From Burkholderiales bacterium RIFCSPLOWO2_12_FULL_61_40 (GTDB lineage: Bacteria > Pseudomonadota > Gammaproteobacteria > Burkholderiales > Burkholderiaceae_C), in assembly GCA_001770935.1 (NCBI GenBank), contig MESI01000078.1, forward strand, positions 58,925-111,704: a stretch of DNA of 52,780 nt, written 5' to 3'. Under the pieces are notes generated by a model. It saw nothing but the letters and a program-made list of their open reading frames with translations. It ran no database searches and had not been told where the DNA came from. The position numbers and the translations under genes were made by a program. Positions 1 through 9,690 of this stretch are shown piece by piece (position 1 is the stretch's first letter; each line of letters starts with the position of its first letter).

Positions 1-1470
1 ATCGACCTTGACCACATCGGCCGCACGGTATTCCTTGAACTCGTAGTCCATGGACGCATAACCCCGGCTCACCGACTTGAGCTTATCAAAGAAATCCAGC
101 ACGATTTCGGCCAGTGGCATCTCATAGGTGAGCACCACTTGCCGCCCCTTGTAGGCCATGTTCATTTGCACGCCGCGCTTCTGGTTGGCCAGGGTCATGA
201 CCACCCCCACATATTCCTGCGGCATGTACAGATGCACGGTAACGATGGGTTCGCGAATCTCGGCGGTCTTGCCCACTTCCGGCATCTTGGAGGGGTTTTC
301 GACCATGATGACTTCGCCGTCGTTCTTCATCACCTGGTAGACCACACTGGGCGCCGTGGTGATCAGATCCTGGTCAAACTCACGCTCCAGACGCTCCTGC
401 ACAATTTCCATGTGCAGCAGGCCCAGGAAACCACACCGGAAGCCGAAACCCAGCGCCTGCGACACTTCAGGTTCGTAGTGCAGCGAGGCATCGTTCAGCT
501 TGAGTTTTTCCAGCGCGTCGCGCAACGAGTCGTATTCGCTGGCTTCGGTGGGATACAGGCCTGCAAACACCTGGGGTTGAATTTCCTTGAAACCGGGCAG
601 CGCCTCGGTCGCAGGACCGGCGTTGTTGGGCAGCTTCTTCTCCAACGTGACGGTATCTCCCACCTTGGCGGCCTGCAACTCCTTGATGCCCGCAATGATG
701 TACCCCACTTCACCGGCTTCCAGCGATTCACGCGGCTGGTTGGCGGGGGTGAAAACGCCCAGATTGTCGGCGTTGTATGCAGCCCCCGAGGCCATCATCT
801 TGAAGCGCTCCCCCTTGCCCAAGCGTCCATCCACCACACGCACCAGCATCACCACGCCGACATAACTGTCAAACCAGCTGTCAATAATCATGGCGCGCAA
901 TGGAGCATTCGGATTGCCCTTGGGCGCGGGAACCTTGGCGACGATGGCCTCCAGAATTTCTTCAATGCCCATGCCTGATTTGGCAGAGCAAGGAATCGCG
1001 TCACTCGCGTCAATGCCAATCACGTCTTCGATTTCAGAGCGTGCGTTGTCGGGGTCTGCATTGGGCAGGTCCATCTTGTTCAAGATCGGCACCACTTCAA
1101 CGCCCAATTCCAAGGCGGTGTAGCAGTTGGCCACCGTCTGCGCTTCAACCCCCTGGCTCGCATCCACCACCAGCAGGGCACCCTCGCATGCGGACAAGGA
1201 CCGGCTGACTTCATACGAAAAGTCCACATGCCCCGGCGTGTCGATCAAATTGAGGTTGTAAACCCTGCCATCCTGGGCTTTGTATTTGAGTGCTGCAGTC
1301 TGCGCCTTGATGGTTATCCCACGCTCCTTTTCGATATCCATCGAATCCAGAACCTGCGCCTCCATCTGGCGCGCTTCCAGACCTCCGCATCGCTGTATCA
1401 GGCGGTCTGCCAAAGTGGATTTGCCATGGTCAATGTGGGCAATGATCGAAAAATTTCTGATGTGATTCAT
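1..1470 (-). CDS. lepA: Elongation factor 4 (LepA), C-terminus beyond window
   Basis: Ribosome-associated GTPase that acts on stalled or mistranslocated ribosomes. The protein begins [20 protein letters not shown], which contains the P-loop (AHIDHGKST), followed by the G3 motif DTPGH and the G4 motif NKMD, then domain II and the EF-G-like domains. 490 residues are visible; the family is about 600, so roughly the last 110 residues lie to the left of the window. The ATG at 1470 fits the family start exactly, although no good Shine-Dalgarno is visible. It is the last gene seen of the minus-strand fab/rpoE/mucD block but is separated from mucD by 475 bp containing a terminator-like hairpin, so it probably has its own promoter. 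Confidence 0.97.
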   Translation of the reverse strand, partial: MNHIRNFSIIAHIDHGKSTLADRLIQRCGGLEARQMEAQVLDSMDIEKERGITIKAQTAALKYKAQDGRVYNLNLIDTPGHVDFSYEVSRSLSACEGALLVVDASQGVEAQTVANCYTALELGVEVVPILNKMDLPNADPDNARSEIEDVIGIDASDAIPCSAKSGMGIEEILEAIVAKVPAPKGNPNAPLRAMIIDSWFDSYVGVVMLVRVVDGRLGKGERFKMMASGAAYNADNLGVFTPANQPRESLEAGEVGYIIAGIKELQAAKVGDTVTLEKKLPNNAGPATEALPGFKEIQPQVFAGLYPTEASEYDSLRDALEKLKLNDASLHYEPEVSQALGFGFRCGFLGLLHMEIVQERLEREFDQDLITTAPSVVYQVMKNDGEVIMVENPSKMPEVGKTAEIREPIVTVHLYMPQEYVGVVMTLANQKRGVQMNMAYKGRQVVLTYEMPLAEIVLDFFDKLKSVSRGYASMDYEFKEYRAADVVKVD

Positions 1471-1945
1471 CAACGAAAAGCTTTAAGTGATTGAATTAAA
1501 ACGAACGACCAAGAAAAAAGGGCGCGTCTGGTTGAGACGCGCCCTGAACCAACAATCTTTGGCAACTGCGAAGGTTGGAGCTTCATTGTAGGCAAAAAGT
1601 CTGGAGAGCACAGCCCAAAAAAACGGATTTCAAAGTCGTTGCAAACCAGCAACGGCCAATCTATGCACAAGTTATCAACAATCTATCGCAAAAAATCTTG
1701 GATAACATGTGGGTGAACTGTGGGTGAGTGCACTTCATCCCATATCATGGATTTTCAGCCACGCCTTATATCCATAATGAGGGCCGCGATGCTTCTATTC
1801 TAACCAAATCTTCATGCAGGGCCTGCAGCCAGTACAGGCTCACTGTCACGACAAGCATCCAGAATAGGAAAATATTTCGTTGCGCGCATGCCATATACAG
1901 ATTGAAAACCTGCTTCGAATTAGGGTTGTTCGCGCACCGTATGCT
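1471..1945. other. mucD-lepA intergenic region (475 bp)
   Basis: No convincing gene was found; the short ORFs here have no recognisable content. It holds a strong hairpin at 1520-1544 with a minus-strand T run. On the minus strand there is a TACAAT -10-like hexamer at 1585-1590 with only a poor -35. If that promoter is real, the hairpin lies inside the lepA leader. The stretch 1665-1730 has TTATC-like sequences, but none is a good DnaA box. Confidence 0.6.
1511..1544 (-). terminator. Rho-independent terminator or lepA leader attenuator
   Basis: A perfect 10-bp stem (GGGCGCGTCT / AGACGCGCCC, 1520-1529 with 1535-1544) encloses a 5-nt loop. On the minus strand it is followed directly by a T-rich run (1519-1511). 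It would end transcripts coming from mucD and lies 41 bp before the lepA start codon, so it could also act on lepA leader RNA. Confidence 0.85.
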
Positions 1946-3403
1946 TCAACGAGCGGTTCGGATTACCGCATATTGCGTCCACTCGCCCCGTCGGAACAAC
2001 ATGTTCAGTGGTTTGTTTTTGTCATGTTTGGCCAGCGCTGCGTCGAAGTCCTTGACTGATGTCACTTCACTATTGGCGACCGACAAAATCACATCTCCCT
2101 CATGCAGCCCGGCGCGGGCGGCAGCCTCCACGGCCACCTCGACCTTGACGCCTCCTTTGACCTTTAGCTCTTTCTTTTGAGCCTCGGAAAGTTCACTCAC
2201 GGTCAATCCAAAAATTTGTCCCGCAATTGACGCTTTGGGCTTTTCTCCCCGCGCCGAAGTTTTCACGGCTGGCTTGTCGGCTTCAATCTCAATAACCGTG
2301 ACGTTCAGTTCTTTCACTGCACCACGGCGGAACACCGCCAAGGTGCTTTTGGTGCCGGGTTTGGTATTGCCCACCAAGCGCGGCAAATCACTGGATTTCT
2401 CAATGGTTTTGCCTTCAAACCGGATGATGATGTCTCCCGCCTCCACGCCCGCCTTTTCAGCAGGAGAGCCCGCTTCTACACCGCGAACCAGTGCGCCGAC
2501 CGGTTTTCCCAGTCCAATCGATTCGGCAATCTCTTTGCTGACCGCCTCGATCTGCACGCCAATGCGCCCGCGGGTCACGCGCCCAGCACTCCTCAGTTGG
2601 TCGCTGACCCGAACCGCCTCGTCCATGGGAATAGAGAAGGAAATGCCCATGGACCCACCAGATCGGGAGTAAATCTGGCTGTTGACACCCACGACCTCGC
2701 CGCGCATATTGATCAAAGGTCCGCCCGAGTTACCTGGATTGATGGCCACATCGGTCTGAATAAAGGGCAAATAATCGCCAGTATCCCTTTGTTTCGCGCT
2801 GACAATACCGGCCGTCACGGTATTTTCCAGGCCAAAAGGAGAGCCGATGGCGATGACCCATTCGCCAACCCGCAGACGGCTCACGTCTCCCACTTTGATG
2901 GCGGGCAAGCCATTGGCGTCAATTTTGACCACAGCCACGTCGCTGCGTTTGTCGGCACCGATGATTTTGGCTTTGAACTCACGTTTATCGGTGAGTGTTA
3001 CCAGCACTTCATCGGCGCCATCAACCACGTGGGCATTGGTCATGATCAAACCGTCCGATGAAAGAATAAAGCCAGAGCCCACACCGCGCGGCTGTTCTTC
3101 GTCCGGCTGCGGTCGGTTTTGCCGCGGCGGTTGGCGCGGGGTGTTTGGAATCGGCAATCCAAAGCGCTTGAAAAATTCCAGCATTTCTTCTTCGCCCGGA
3201 GCCCCCTGCTGCGAACGCTTGCCGACCCTTTCCAGCGTGCGAATGTTGACCACCGAAGGCCCGACCTGGTCCACCAAATCCGTGAAATCGGGAAGGCCAC
3301 GCATCTGCGCCATTGCCGGTTGTGCTGGCAGCACAGCGACAACGCCAGCAAAGGTAGCCGCCATAAAACAGGACCGCAGTGTTTTGATCAATCTACTTGT
3401 CAT
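1946..3403 (-). CDS. mucD: Periplasmic serine protease of the Do/HtrA family (MucD/DegP-like)
   Basis: Envelope quality-control protease of 485 aa, typical for DegP/MucD. The first ~33 residues form a Sec signal peptide ending ...AQPAMAQ. The trypsin-like domain carries the triad His125 (TNAHVVDG), Asp155 (KRSDVAVV) and Ser226 (NPGNSGGPL). Two PDZ domains follow at about 275-360 and 395-480. It is the last gene of the rpoE-rseA-rseB-mucD group, the same order as algU-mucA-mucB-mucD of Pseudomonas, which suggests a role in feedback on sigma-E signalling. The ATG at 3403 has an AGGA ribosome site. A 7-bp dyad sits in the 71-bp gap before it. Whether it functions more like DegP, DegQ or MucD cannot be settled from sequence alone. 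Confidence 0.95.
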   Translation of the reverse strand: MTSRLIKTLRSCFMAATFAGVVAVLPAQPAMAQMRGLPDFTDLVDQVGPSVVNIRTLERVGKRSQQGAPGEEEMLEFFKRFGLPIPNTPRQPPRQNRPQPDEEQPRGVGSGFILSSDGLIMTNAHVVDGADEVLVTLTDKREFKAKIIGADKRSDVAVVKIDANGLPAIKVGDVSRLRVGEWVIAIGSPFGLENTVTAGIVSAKQRDTGDYLPFIQTDVAINPGNSGGPLINMRGEVVGVNSQIYSRSGGSMGISFSIPMDEAVRVSDQLRSAGRVTRGRIGVQIEAVSKEIAESIGLGKPVGALVRGVEAGSPAEKAGVEAGDIIIRFEGKTIEKSSDLPRLVGNTKPGTKSTLAVFRRGAVKELNVTVIEIEADKPAVKTSARGEKPKASIAGQIFGLTVSELSEAQKKELKVKGGVKVEVAVEAAARAGLHEGDVILSVANSEVTSVKDFDAALAKHDKNKPLNMLFRRGEWTQYAVIRTAR

Positions 3404-3437
3404 CGTATTTTCCTATGCCCACAAGATTCATTTCCGC

Positions 3438-3455
3438 TTCGCGACACTTCGCGAA
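3438..3455. promoter_or_regulatory. Perfect dyad upstream of mucD
   Basis: TTCGCGA-CACT-TCGCGAA is a 7-bp perfect inverted repeat with a 4-nt spacer in the rseB-mucD gap. It is 35-52 bp upstream of the mucD ATG. It could be a DNA operator or an mRNA hairpin; no T run follows, so it is not a normal terminator. Confidence 0.5.
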
Positions 3456-3474
3456 CAAACTTCCATTTAACGTC

Positions 3475-4485
3475 TTATTTCGTGCGTTCAAGCCCCTGCG
3501 CAAAAAGACCCAAGGTGGAAGACGGAACCTCACCAACCACAGTGAGCCACCAATCCCCCATGCGTTGGGTCAAGATATGGGTAGCCCCCCCCATCGCTGT
3601 CACGCCTTCGCGAACATGGTTGTGGCGATCAAACGTTTCAACGAACAAAGACACCGTCGCCAACCCATCCGAAAACATCCACTGTATGGGTTTCGCCATG
3701 GCGTTGGAAGCCTTGGTAGACGGCACAGCGGGGCGTTCATAGCAGCCGACCGGTTTGAATCCGGTCACAACCTTGTGCAAGGTCCAACCGAGGCCATTCG
3801 CAGTTGTCTTTTGTAAATCAGGACGTTCCAGCCGATACCCCTGCGTGTTGTCCATCATTTGGGACAGTTTATCGATGCTCACCGGGGCATCAAGCTGCAA
3901 CTCGGAAAAAGCCGCCTGCTCAATCACCTGGCCATTGAGATCCAAAGTCTGCAACTGAATGACCAGACCGGTCTTCTTCTCACTCCAGATGCGGTATCCG
4001 TAGCGCAAGTTGTCTTTGGGAAGCAGTTGCAGAACGTCGGCATCAAAACCTGCAACACGTTCTTTCCCTTGGACCTTGAGTTGGTAGAACTGACCTATAT
4101 CGGTATCATTTGATTTGAGCAAGTTGGGAAACAAGCCCAAAGACTCACGCTGCTCCACCACCGCCACCTTGGATTGCGGAAAGAAAGTGATCACGCGGTC
4201 ATTGCGCCGAAAGATAGCGCGCGGAGTGCCGCTGAGGGACTCTACCCGCTCCAGTTGCTGCGTGCCATCACATACATGCCAAATTTTCGCACTGGCCATG
4301 CTGCCAGCGGCGGACACGACAAACGTTCCCGAGTAAGTACGCTGCCCCGACGCTTCATGCATGCGAAGCAACCATGTGTTGACGGACTTTTCGGCTGCCG
4401 CAGTTTGCGCCCAAGCTGAACCATGCACCAGCCCAAAGCACAAAACAACCACAAAGGATAAGCGAACGTACGCCAGGCACTTCAC
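3475..4485 (-). CDS. rseB: Sigma-E factor regulatory protein RseB/MucB
   Basis: Periplasmic partner that binds the anti-sigma factor RseA and shields it from proteolysis until envelope stress appears. The 336 aa begin with a signal peptide (hydrophobic stretch ending GSAWAQ). The MucB/RseB fold follows: an N-terminal LolA-like half (visible in NTWLLRMHEASGQRTYSGTF) and a smaller C-terminal domain. The start is GTG at 4485, overlapping the TGA of rseA as GTGA, so the two are almost certainly translationally coupled. Length and position between rseA and mucD match the family. Confidence 0.94.
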   Translation of the reverse strand: MKCLAYVRLSFVVVLCFGLVHGSAWAQTAAAEKSVNTWLLRMHEASGQRTYSGTFVVSAAGSMASAKIWHVCDGTQQLERVESLSGTPRAIFRRNDRVITFFPQSKVAVVEQRESLGLFPNLLKSNDTDIGQFYQLKVQGKERVAGFDADVLQLLPKDNLRYGYRIWSEKKTGLVIQLQTLDLNGQVIEQAAFSELQLDAPVSIDKLSQMMDNTQGYRLERPDLQKTTANGLGWTLHKVVTGFKPVGCYERPAVPSTKASNAMAKPIQWMFSDGLATVSLFVETFDRHNHVREGVTAMGGATHILTQRMGDWWLTVVGEVPSSTLGLFAQGLERTK

Positions 4486-5114
4486 CGTGTGGGCCCCTCG
4501 TAGGTTGCATTTCGCAAAAAGCCTGCAGGCATCTGCAAAGCGGAATGCCCTGCAAGTTGCCGGTGCGCCAACAGCAGTTCGTCCAACCGGGGGTCACGCA
4601 TCATCACACCGGTTCCCGCCACGTCAACAGCAACCAACGGCGATTGTGCTGCACGCTCAGGAACCATAGACAACTGCCCAGCGTTCTGATTCGGAGACTG
4701 ATCCCACAACCCCAAGCCCAGCACAGCGGATATCACCACGCTCGCGGCAGCAGCCCAAGTTGTCCAGCGAAACACGCTCTGGTTGGCGCTGGGTAAAACT
4801 GCCACCAGCGGCACAGAAGAACGCTCCGACCCCAAACCATCTTGAGGCACCTGCCCATCCATAGCGGCAGGCCGCCGTTCTACTTCCAATGCCAGGCGCT
4901 GCGTAAATCTGTCCAAAAACGCCAAATCATGGACTGAAGGTGCCAACTCCGGACTGCGCAGCACGTCACCAACCACATGGTAGGCCAGCCACGTCTGTGC
5001 GGAGTCCGGGTCAAAAGACACCTCAGTCAGCGTTTGGACGAACTGATCACCTTCCAGCTGACCATCGGCAAGAGCGGAAATACGCTCCGCAGACAGGGAT
5101 ATTGCATCATTCAT
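4482..5114 (-). CDS. rseA: Anti-sigma-E factor RseA/MucA
   Basis: Inner-membrane anti-sigma factor that holds RpoE. About 210 aa. The N-terminal cytoplasmic sigma-binding part is recognisable by SAERISALADGQLEGDQF and the LAYHVVGDVLR segment. A single membrane span follows near residues 95-115 (TTWAAAASVVISAVLGLGLW), then a periplasmic tail that RseB would bind. I chose the ATG at 5114 because GAGGT lies about 8 nt upstream. A GTG at 5129 would overlap the rpoE stop as GTGA and add five residues, mirroring the other junctions in this operon, so the longer form is possible. Confidence 0.93.
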   Translation of the reverse strand: MNDAISLSAERISALADGQLEGDQFVQTLTEVSFDPDSAQTWLAYHVVGDVLRSPELAPSVHDLAFLDRFTQRLALEVERRPAAMDGQVPQDGLGSERSSVPLVAVLPSANQSVFRWTTWAAAASVVISAVLGLGLWDQSPNQNAGQLSMVPERAAQSPLVAVDVAGTGVMMRDPRLDELLLAHRQLAGHSALQMPAGFLRNATYEGPTR

Positions 5115-5125
5115 TTGGGAATACC

Positions 5126-5749
5126 TCACCAGCGCTTGCCCATCTGTTGCTCTAACAAAGGTTTCACTTTGATCGAAATAGCCTCACGCGCACGAAAAAT
5201 CCGTGAGCGCACCGTTCCAATGGGACAACCCATTACCGTGGAAATCTCTTCGTAACTCAGTCCTTCAATCTCACGCAAAGTAACCGCCTGTTTCAAATCT
5301 TGGGGCAAATCATCCAGCGCCGTGTTGACAGCGTCTGCAACCTCCTTGGCGCCCAATACGGACTCCGGTGTCTCCTCGGAAATTAGTTCTTCTTTTCGCC
5401 ATGAAGTTTCATCATCCTCCTCGGAGGCGAGAAAATTCTCGGATACGGTCGGATCCCGCTTAAGTTTGAGCAAGGATTTTTTGGCCGTATTGACCGCAAT
5501 ACGGTACAGCCAGGTGTAGAACTGGGCGTCACCCCGAAACTGATGCAACGCACGATAGGCTTGAATGAATGTTTCCTGGGCAATATCCTCCACCAGATCC
5601 ACATCGCGCACCATTCGGCCAATGAGACGTTGAATGCGCCGCTGGTATTTCACCACCAGCAAACCATAGGCGCGCTGGTCACCCGCCACGGTGCGCTGCA
5701 CGAGCAACACATCCGAATCCTGGGGGACAATCACTGGCGCTTGGCTCAC
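5126..5749 (-). CDS. rpoE: RNA polymerase sigma-E factor (RpoE/AlgU)
   Basis: ECF sigma factor of envelope stress, 207 aa. Region 2 is clear (DVDLVEDIAQETFIQAYRAL with the following FRGDAQFYTWLYRIA), and so is region 4 (LREIEGLSYEEISTVMGCPI with GTVRSRIFRARE, a helix-turn-helix). I chose GTG at 5749: it has GGAGGA just upstream and gives the canonical family N-terminus (SQAPVIVPQDSDVLLVQR), whereas the open frame upstream encodes no sigma-like sequence. That GTG overlaps the stop of the YgfX-like gene as GTGA. It heads rseA-rseB-mucD, the classic sigma/anti-sigma/regulator/protease operon. Confidence 0.95.
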   Translation of the reverse strand: MSQAPVIVPQDSDVLLVQRTVAGDQRAYGLLVVKYQRRIQRLIGRMVRDVDLVEDIAQETFIQAYRALHQFRGDAQFYTWLYRIAVNTAKKSLLKLKRDPTVSENFLASEEDDETSWRKEELISEETPESVLGAKEVADAVNTALDDLPQDLKQAVTLREIEGLSYEEISTVMGCPIGTVRSRIFRAREAISIKVKPLLEQQMGKRW

Positions 5750-6219
5750 ACGTCCTCCCCCAATGCTTTGGCCGCATCTGCGTTGCCATGTGCACCCGAT
5801 GATCTGTGGCGTCCGACCAAAGCCCGGCGCAACGCCCTCCATTGCACACTTACAGGCTCGTGCTGCTCAAGCCACAGCCATACCGGGCGGTTGGTGTTGC
5901 CACGCACACAGACCAGCAACACACTTTGAAAATCCAGCAACACGTTCAGACGGCACTGGCCTGAGTCTTCCAGTCCAGACCAATGCCAGTGCTGCCCGTC
6001 CCACTGCAAGCACCCCGTGGAAGATTGCTGCCAGCCACGCCAGGAAAGGAACCCGGCTCCGAGCAAAGCCGCAAAAACAATGGCGTCAAGCACCCAATTC
6101 GACTGGGCATGCACCCAGGCCAAAGAAACTGCAAATCCCAGCAGGCACAGAAAAATGACCACCCGCCGGTGCCAGCGTGATCTCGCGACCAGGTAACTCA
6201 CTGCGGGCGCCCTGTGCAT
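5746..6219 (-). CDS. YgfX-like small inner-membrane protein
   Basis: 157 aa. Two closely spaced hydrophobic segments lie at about residues 20-38 and 44-58. A soluble C-terminal part follows with an LQWDGQHWHWSG segment and a W-x-A-L-R-R-A-L motif. That layout (two TM, then a tryptophan-rich domain) resembles the YgfX/CptA family; I infer the family from layout and motif spacing, not close identity. The role is unknown here: YgfX of E. coli has been described both as a toxin and as a flavinylation-factor partner. It lies 26 bp after fabF and overlaps rpoE by 4 bp, so it is co-transcribed with the sigma-E operon. Confidence 0.65.
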   Translation of the reverse strand: MHRAPAVSYLVARSRWHRRVVIFLCLLGFAVSLAWVHAQSNWVLDAIVFAALLGAGFLSWRGWQQSSTGCLQWDGQHWHWSGLEDSGQCRLNVLLDFQSVLLVCVRGNTNRPVWLWLEQHEPVSVQWRALRRALVGRHRSSGAHGNADAAKALGEDV

Positions 6220-6245
6220 AGGCCTGGAGCAATGGCGCCAGAGAA

Positions 6246-7490
6246 TCAGATGCGCTTGAAAACCAGGGTGCCGTTGGTTCCGCCAAAACCAAAATTATTC
6301 TTGACCGCCACATCAATGCGCATGTCGCGCGCCACGTTGGCGCAATAGTCCAGATCGCACTCTGGATCCTGGTTAAAAATGTTGATGGTGGGCGGGCTTT
6401 TTTGGTTGTACAGCGCCAGTATCGTAAATACCGACTCCACGCCACCAGCGCCTCCCAACAAATGCCCCGTCATGGACTTGGTGGAGTTCACGACAATTTT
6501 CCTGGAATGCTCACCCAATGCCGCCTTGATGGCATTGGTCTCATTGAGATCCCCCAGCGGCGTGGATGTGCCATGGGCATTCAAATAATCCACCTGGTCC
6601 GCATTCACACCGGCATTGCGCATGGCGCTGAGCATGGCGCGACGTGGGCCATCCATATTGGGCGCCGTCATGTGACCGGCATCCGCGCTCATGCCAAAGC
6701 CAGCCAGTTCCGCGTAAATTTTGGCCCCACGGGCCTTGGCATGTTCATACTCTTCGAGCACCACCACGCCGCCGCCTTCACCCAAAACAAAACCATCCCG
6801 GTCTTTATCCCAGGGACGCGAGGCTGTGGCGGGGTCATCGTTACGCGTGCTCAAAGCACGCATGGCAGCAAAGCCGCCAATTCCCAAAGGTGAAACCGTG
6901 GCTTCCGATCCGCCAGCCACCATGACATCGGCGTCGCCGTATTCGATCATGCGTCCCGCTTCACCGATACAGTGCAAGCCGGTAGTGCAAGCGGTCACAA
7001 TGGCGATGTTAGGGCCCTTGAACCCAAAACGCATGGACACATGGCCCGCAGTCATATTGATAATGGTCGAAGGCACAAAAAATGGCGATATGCGCCTGGC
7101 ACCCCGGTTGGTGTATTCGGTATGCATGCCTTCAATCATGGGCAAACCACCAATACCGGAACCAATCACACAGCCAATCCGGGTGGACTCTTCTTCGCCC
7201 AGTGCGTCACCTGTTGGCAAGCCCGCATCGGCAACGGCCTGCACTGCCGCCGCAATCCCGTAATGGATAAACGTGTCCATCGTGCGGGCTTCTTTGGGAG
7301 AAATATAAGAATCGAGGTCGAAATTGCGAACCTCGCCTGCAATCTTGCAGGAGAAAGCGGACGCATCAAACCGGGTGATCAGGTCAATGCCGGACTTGCC
7401 AGCCAGCAGGTTTGACCATGCCTCTTCAACCGTATTTCCTACGGGACTGACACAACCGAGACCGGTGACAACAACGCGACGACGGGACAT
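6246..7490 (-). CDS. fabF: 3-oxoacyl-[acyl-carrier-protein] synthase II
   Basis: Condensing enzyme that elongates acyl-ACP with malonyl-ACP in type II fatty-acid synthesis. 414 aa, normal length. The active-site Cys168 sits in [12 protein letters not shown]. The two catalytic histidines are in [12 protein letters not shown] and [13 protein letters not shown], and the glycine-rich C-terminal [14 protein letters not shown] is complete. It follows acpP by 142 bp, with a hairpin between them, so expression may be partly uncoupled from acpP. Confidence 0.97.
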   Translation of the reverse strand: MSRRRVVVTGLGCVSPVGNTVEEAWSNLLAGKSGIDLITRFDASAFSCKIAGEVRNFDLDSYISPKEARTMDTFIHYGIAAAVQAVADAGLPTGDALGEEESTRIGCVIGSGIGGLPMIEGMHTEYTNRGARRISPFFVPSTIINMTAGHVSMRFGFKGPNIAIVTACTTGLHCIGEAGRMIEYGDADVMVAGGSEATVSPLGIGGFAAMRALSTRNDDPATASRPWDKDRDGFVLGEGGGVVVLEEYEHAKARGAKIYAELAGFGMSADAGHMTAPNMDGPRRAMLSAMRNAGVNADQVDYLNAHGTSTPLGDLNETNAIKAALGEHSRKIVVNSTKSMTGHLLGGAGGVESVFTILALYNQKSPPTINIFNQDPECDLDYCANVARDMRIDVAVKNNFGFGGTNGTLVFKRI

Positions 7491-7561
7491 AGAAATGAAT
7501 TTTCAGTAGTTCGTCAATGAAATGCCGTGGGATACGGCGTGTGAAACGGTGACATAAAAGA

Positions 7562-7602
7562 ACCTGCGGGCGGTTGGCCATAGCCAACGCACCAGCGCAG
7601 GT
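7562..7602 (-). terminator. Hairpin between acpP and fabF (attenuator or partial terminator)
   Basis: Outer stem ACCTGCG/CGCAGGT (7562-7568 with 7596-7602) and inner stem GTTGGC/GCCAAC (7573-7578 with 7583-7588) form a long bulged hairpin. T-rich sequence flanks it on both strands. On the minus strand it follows acpP by 30 bp, which would let acpP message be more abundant than fabF message. Confidence 0.65.
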
Positions 7603-7632
7603 CTTTTTTACACCCAAGTGCTCTGATGCGAA

Positions 7633-7935
<303 letters not shown>

Positions 7936-7976
7936 ACCAGGTAGCCGAACGGACAAATCGGCTTGATTCTCAATTC

Positions 7977-8723
7977 TTACATGTACATGCCGCCGTTGAC
8001 GTGCAATTCTTGCCCCGTCACGTAACTGGCTTGGGGCGATGCCAAGTAGGCAACCGCATTGGCAATGTCGGCGGGCTTGCCGAGGTGGCCCATCGGAATT
8101 TGACCCAGCAGGCCTTTCTGCTGGTCTTCGGACAAGCTTGCCGTCATATCGGTTTCGATAAAACCCGGCGCAACACAATTGACCGTGATGTTACGGGATC
8201 CCAATTCGCGCGCCAACGCGCGGGTCATGCCTGCCACACCGGCTTTGGCCGCAGCGTAATTGGCTTGGCCTGGGTTACCCGAGGCACCAACCACCGAGGT
8301 GATGTTGATGATGCGACCATAGCGCTGTTTCATCATGGTACGCATCACCGCACGGCTCATGCGAAACACGCCCTTGAGGTTGGTATCCAAGACAGCGTCC
8401 CAGTCGTCATCCTTCATGCGCATGGCCAAGGTGTCACGGGTGATACCAGCATTGTTGACCAACACCTGCAAACCGCCCCACTCCTTGACAACCGCATCCA
8501 CCAACGCCTCGCCAGCGGACCCGTTCGTCACATCCAATGTACGGCCCGAACACCCCTCAAATGCAGCCAAGGCTTCCTGGATTCTGGCAGCCCCCGCGTC
8601 CGTGGTGGCGGTACCAATGACTTTGAGACCTTTGCGGGCCAGTTCCAGCGCAATAGCCGCCCCAATACCCCGCGAAGCGCCTGTCACCAGTGCCACTTGT
8701 CCTTCAAACTTGATTTCGCTCAT
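7977..8723 (-). CDS. fabG: 3-oxoacyl-[acyl-carrier-protein] reductase
   Basis: NADPH-dependent reductase of the fatty-acid elongation cycle; short-chain dehydrogenase fold, 248 aa. The cofactor motif TGASRGIG is at residues 14-21 and NNAG near 90-93. The catalytic set is Ser143, Tyr156 and Lys160 (YAAAK). Its ATG overlaps the fabD stop by ATGA, so translation is coupled. The C-terminus VTGQELHVNGGMYM is complete. Confidence 0.97.
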   Translation of the reverse strand: MSEIKFEGQVALVTGASRGIGAAIALELARKGLKVIGTATTDAGAARIQEALAAFEGCSGRTLDVTNGSAGEALVDAVVKEWGGLQVLVNNAGITRDTLAMRMKDDDWDAVLDTNLKGVFRMSRAVMRTMMKQRYGRIINITSVVGASGNPGQANYAAAKAGVAGMTRALARELGSRNITVNCVAPGFIETDMTASLSEDQQKGLLGQIPMGHLGKPADIANAVAYLASPQASYVTGQELHVNGGMYM

Positions 8724-9670
8724 GCCAACATCCCTTTCACGTCTTCCATGCTGGACCTATCAAACAAGGCAGCACCCGTCATTTCCGCATCAATGCGCTT
8801 CACCATCCCTGCCAATACTTTGCCAGGTCCGCATTCCACCACGGTATGCAGGCCACGCGCTTTGAGGGCCTGCACACATTCAACCCACCGCACCGGGCCA
8901 AACGCCTGGCGGTACAGCGCATCCCGCAAACGGTCTGCCTCTGTCTCCACTGCAACGTCAATATTGTTGACCAAGTCCATTTGCGGCGCAGCAAACTCGA
9001 TCGACTTCAAACGTTCCTTCAATTTCTCTGCCGCTGGCTTCATCAAACTGGAATGAAACGGAGCAGAAACAGGCAGTGGCAAAGCGCGCTTGGCACCATT
9101 GGCCTTCAGCACTTCACATGCCTTCTCTACGGCAGCCTTGCTGCCTGCAATCACCGTTTGGGCCGGGTCATTGAAATTCACCGCCTCCACCACCTCGCAA
9201 GATCCTGCACCGAAGGAAGCCGTTACCTCAGCGCACCCGGCGGCAACCCGCACCGCATCCATCCCCAAAATCGCAGCCATGGCCCCGACGCCCACCGGTA
9301 CCGCCTCTTGCATGGCCTGCGCACGCAAACGCACCAAAGGCGCCGCTTGGGCCAAGGTCAGTGCGCCAGCGGCCACCAGTGCCGAATACTCACCCAGCGA
9401 ATGCCCCGCCACCGCAGCGGGTGCAACACCGACCTCGGACATCCACACGCGGTAGGCCGCCACACCCGCCACCAACATCACGGGCTGGGTGTTGGTGGTG
9501 AGCGCCAAAGTCTCCTTGGGGCCTTCATGAATCAGCTTGGCCACATCCTCACCCAAGGCTTCAGATGCTTCATTCAGTGTTTGCACCACCACAGGGTGAT
9601 CACCCCAGGCGTCCAGCATGCCCACCGACTGAGAGCCCTGGCCCGGAAATACGAAAGCGAAATTTTTCAT
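8720..9670 (-). CDS. fabD: Malonyl CoA-acyl carrier protein transacylase
   Basis: Transfers malonyl from CoA to ACP. About 316 aa from the ATG at 9670, where the family start MKNFAFVFPGQGSQS appears. The nucleophile Ser91 is in GHSLGEYSAL and the catalytic His206 is in SAPFHSSLM. An in-frame ATG at 9682 would add four residues; neither start has a strong ribosome site. The gap to fabH is short and contains a copy of the dispersed repeat. Confidence 0.96.
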   Translation of the reverse strand: MKNFAFVFPGQGSQSVGMLDAWGDHPVVVQTLNEASEALGEDVAKLIHEGPKETLALTTNTQPVMLVAGVAAYRVWMSEVGVAPAAVAGHSLGEYSALVAAGALTLAQAAPLVRLRAQAMQEAVPVGVGAMAAILGMDAVRVAAGCAEVTASFGAGSCEVVEAVNFNDPAQTVIAGSKAAVEKACEVLKANGAKRALPLPVSAPFHSSLMKPAAEKLKERLKSIEFAAPQMDLVNNIDVAVETEADRLRDALYRQAFGPVRWVECVQALKARGLHTVVECGPGKVLAGMVKRIDAEMTGAALFDRSSMEDVKGMLA

Positions 9671-9690
9671 GAATTGACTCATCAAAAAGG

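Noticed and set aside
1660..1730. DnaA-box-like sequences near TTATCAACA
   Set aside because: Only isolated imperfect matches; no cluster, no origin genes nearby.
5126..5842. Longer rpoE start at 5842
   Set aside because: The extra ~31 residues lie inside the YgfX-like gene in another frame and do not resemble sigma factors; the GTG at 5749 has a good ribosome site.
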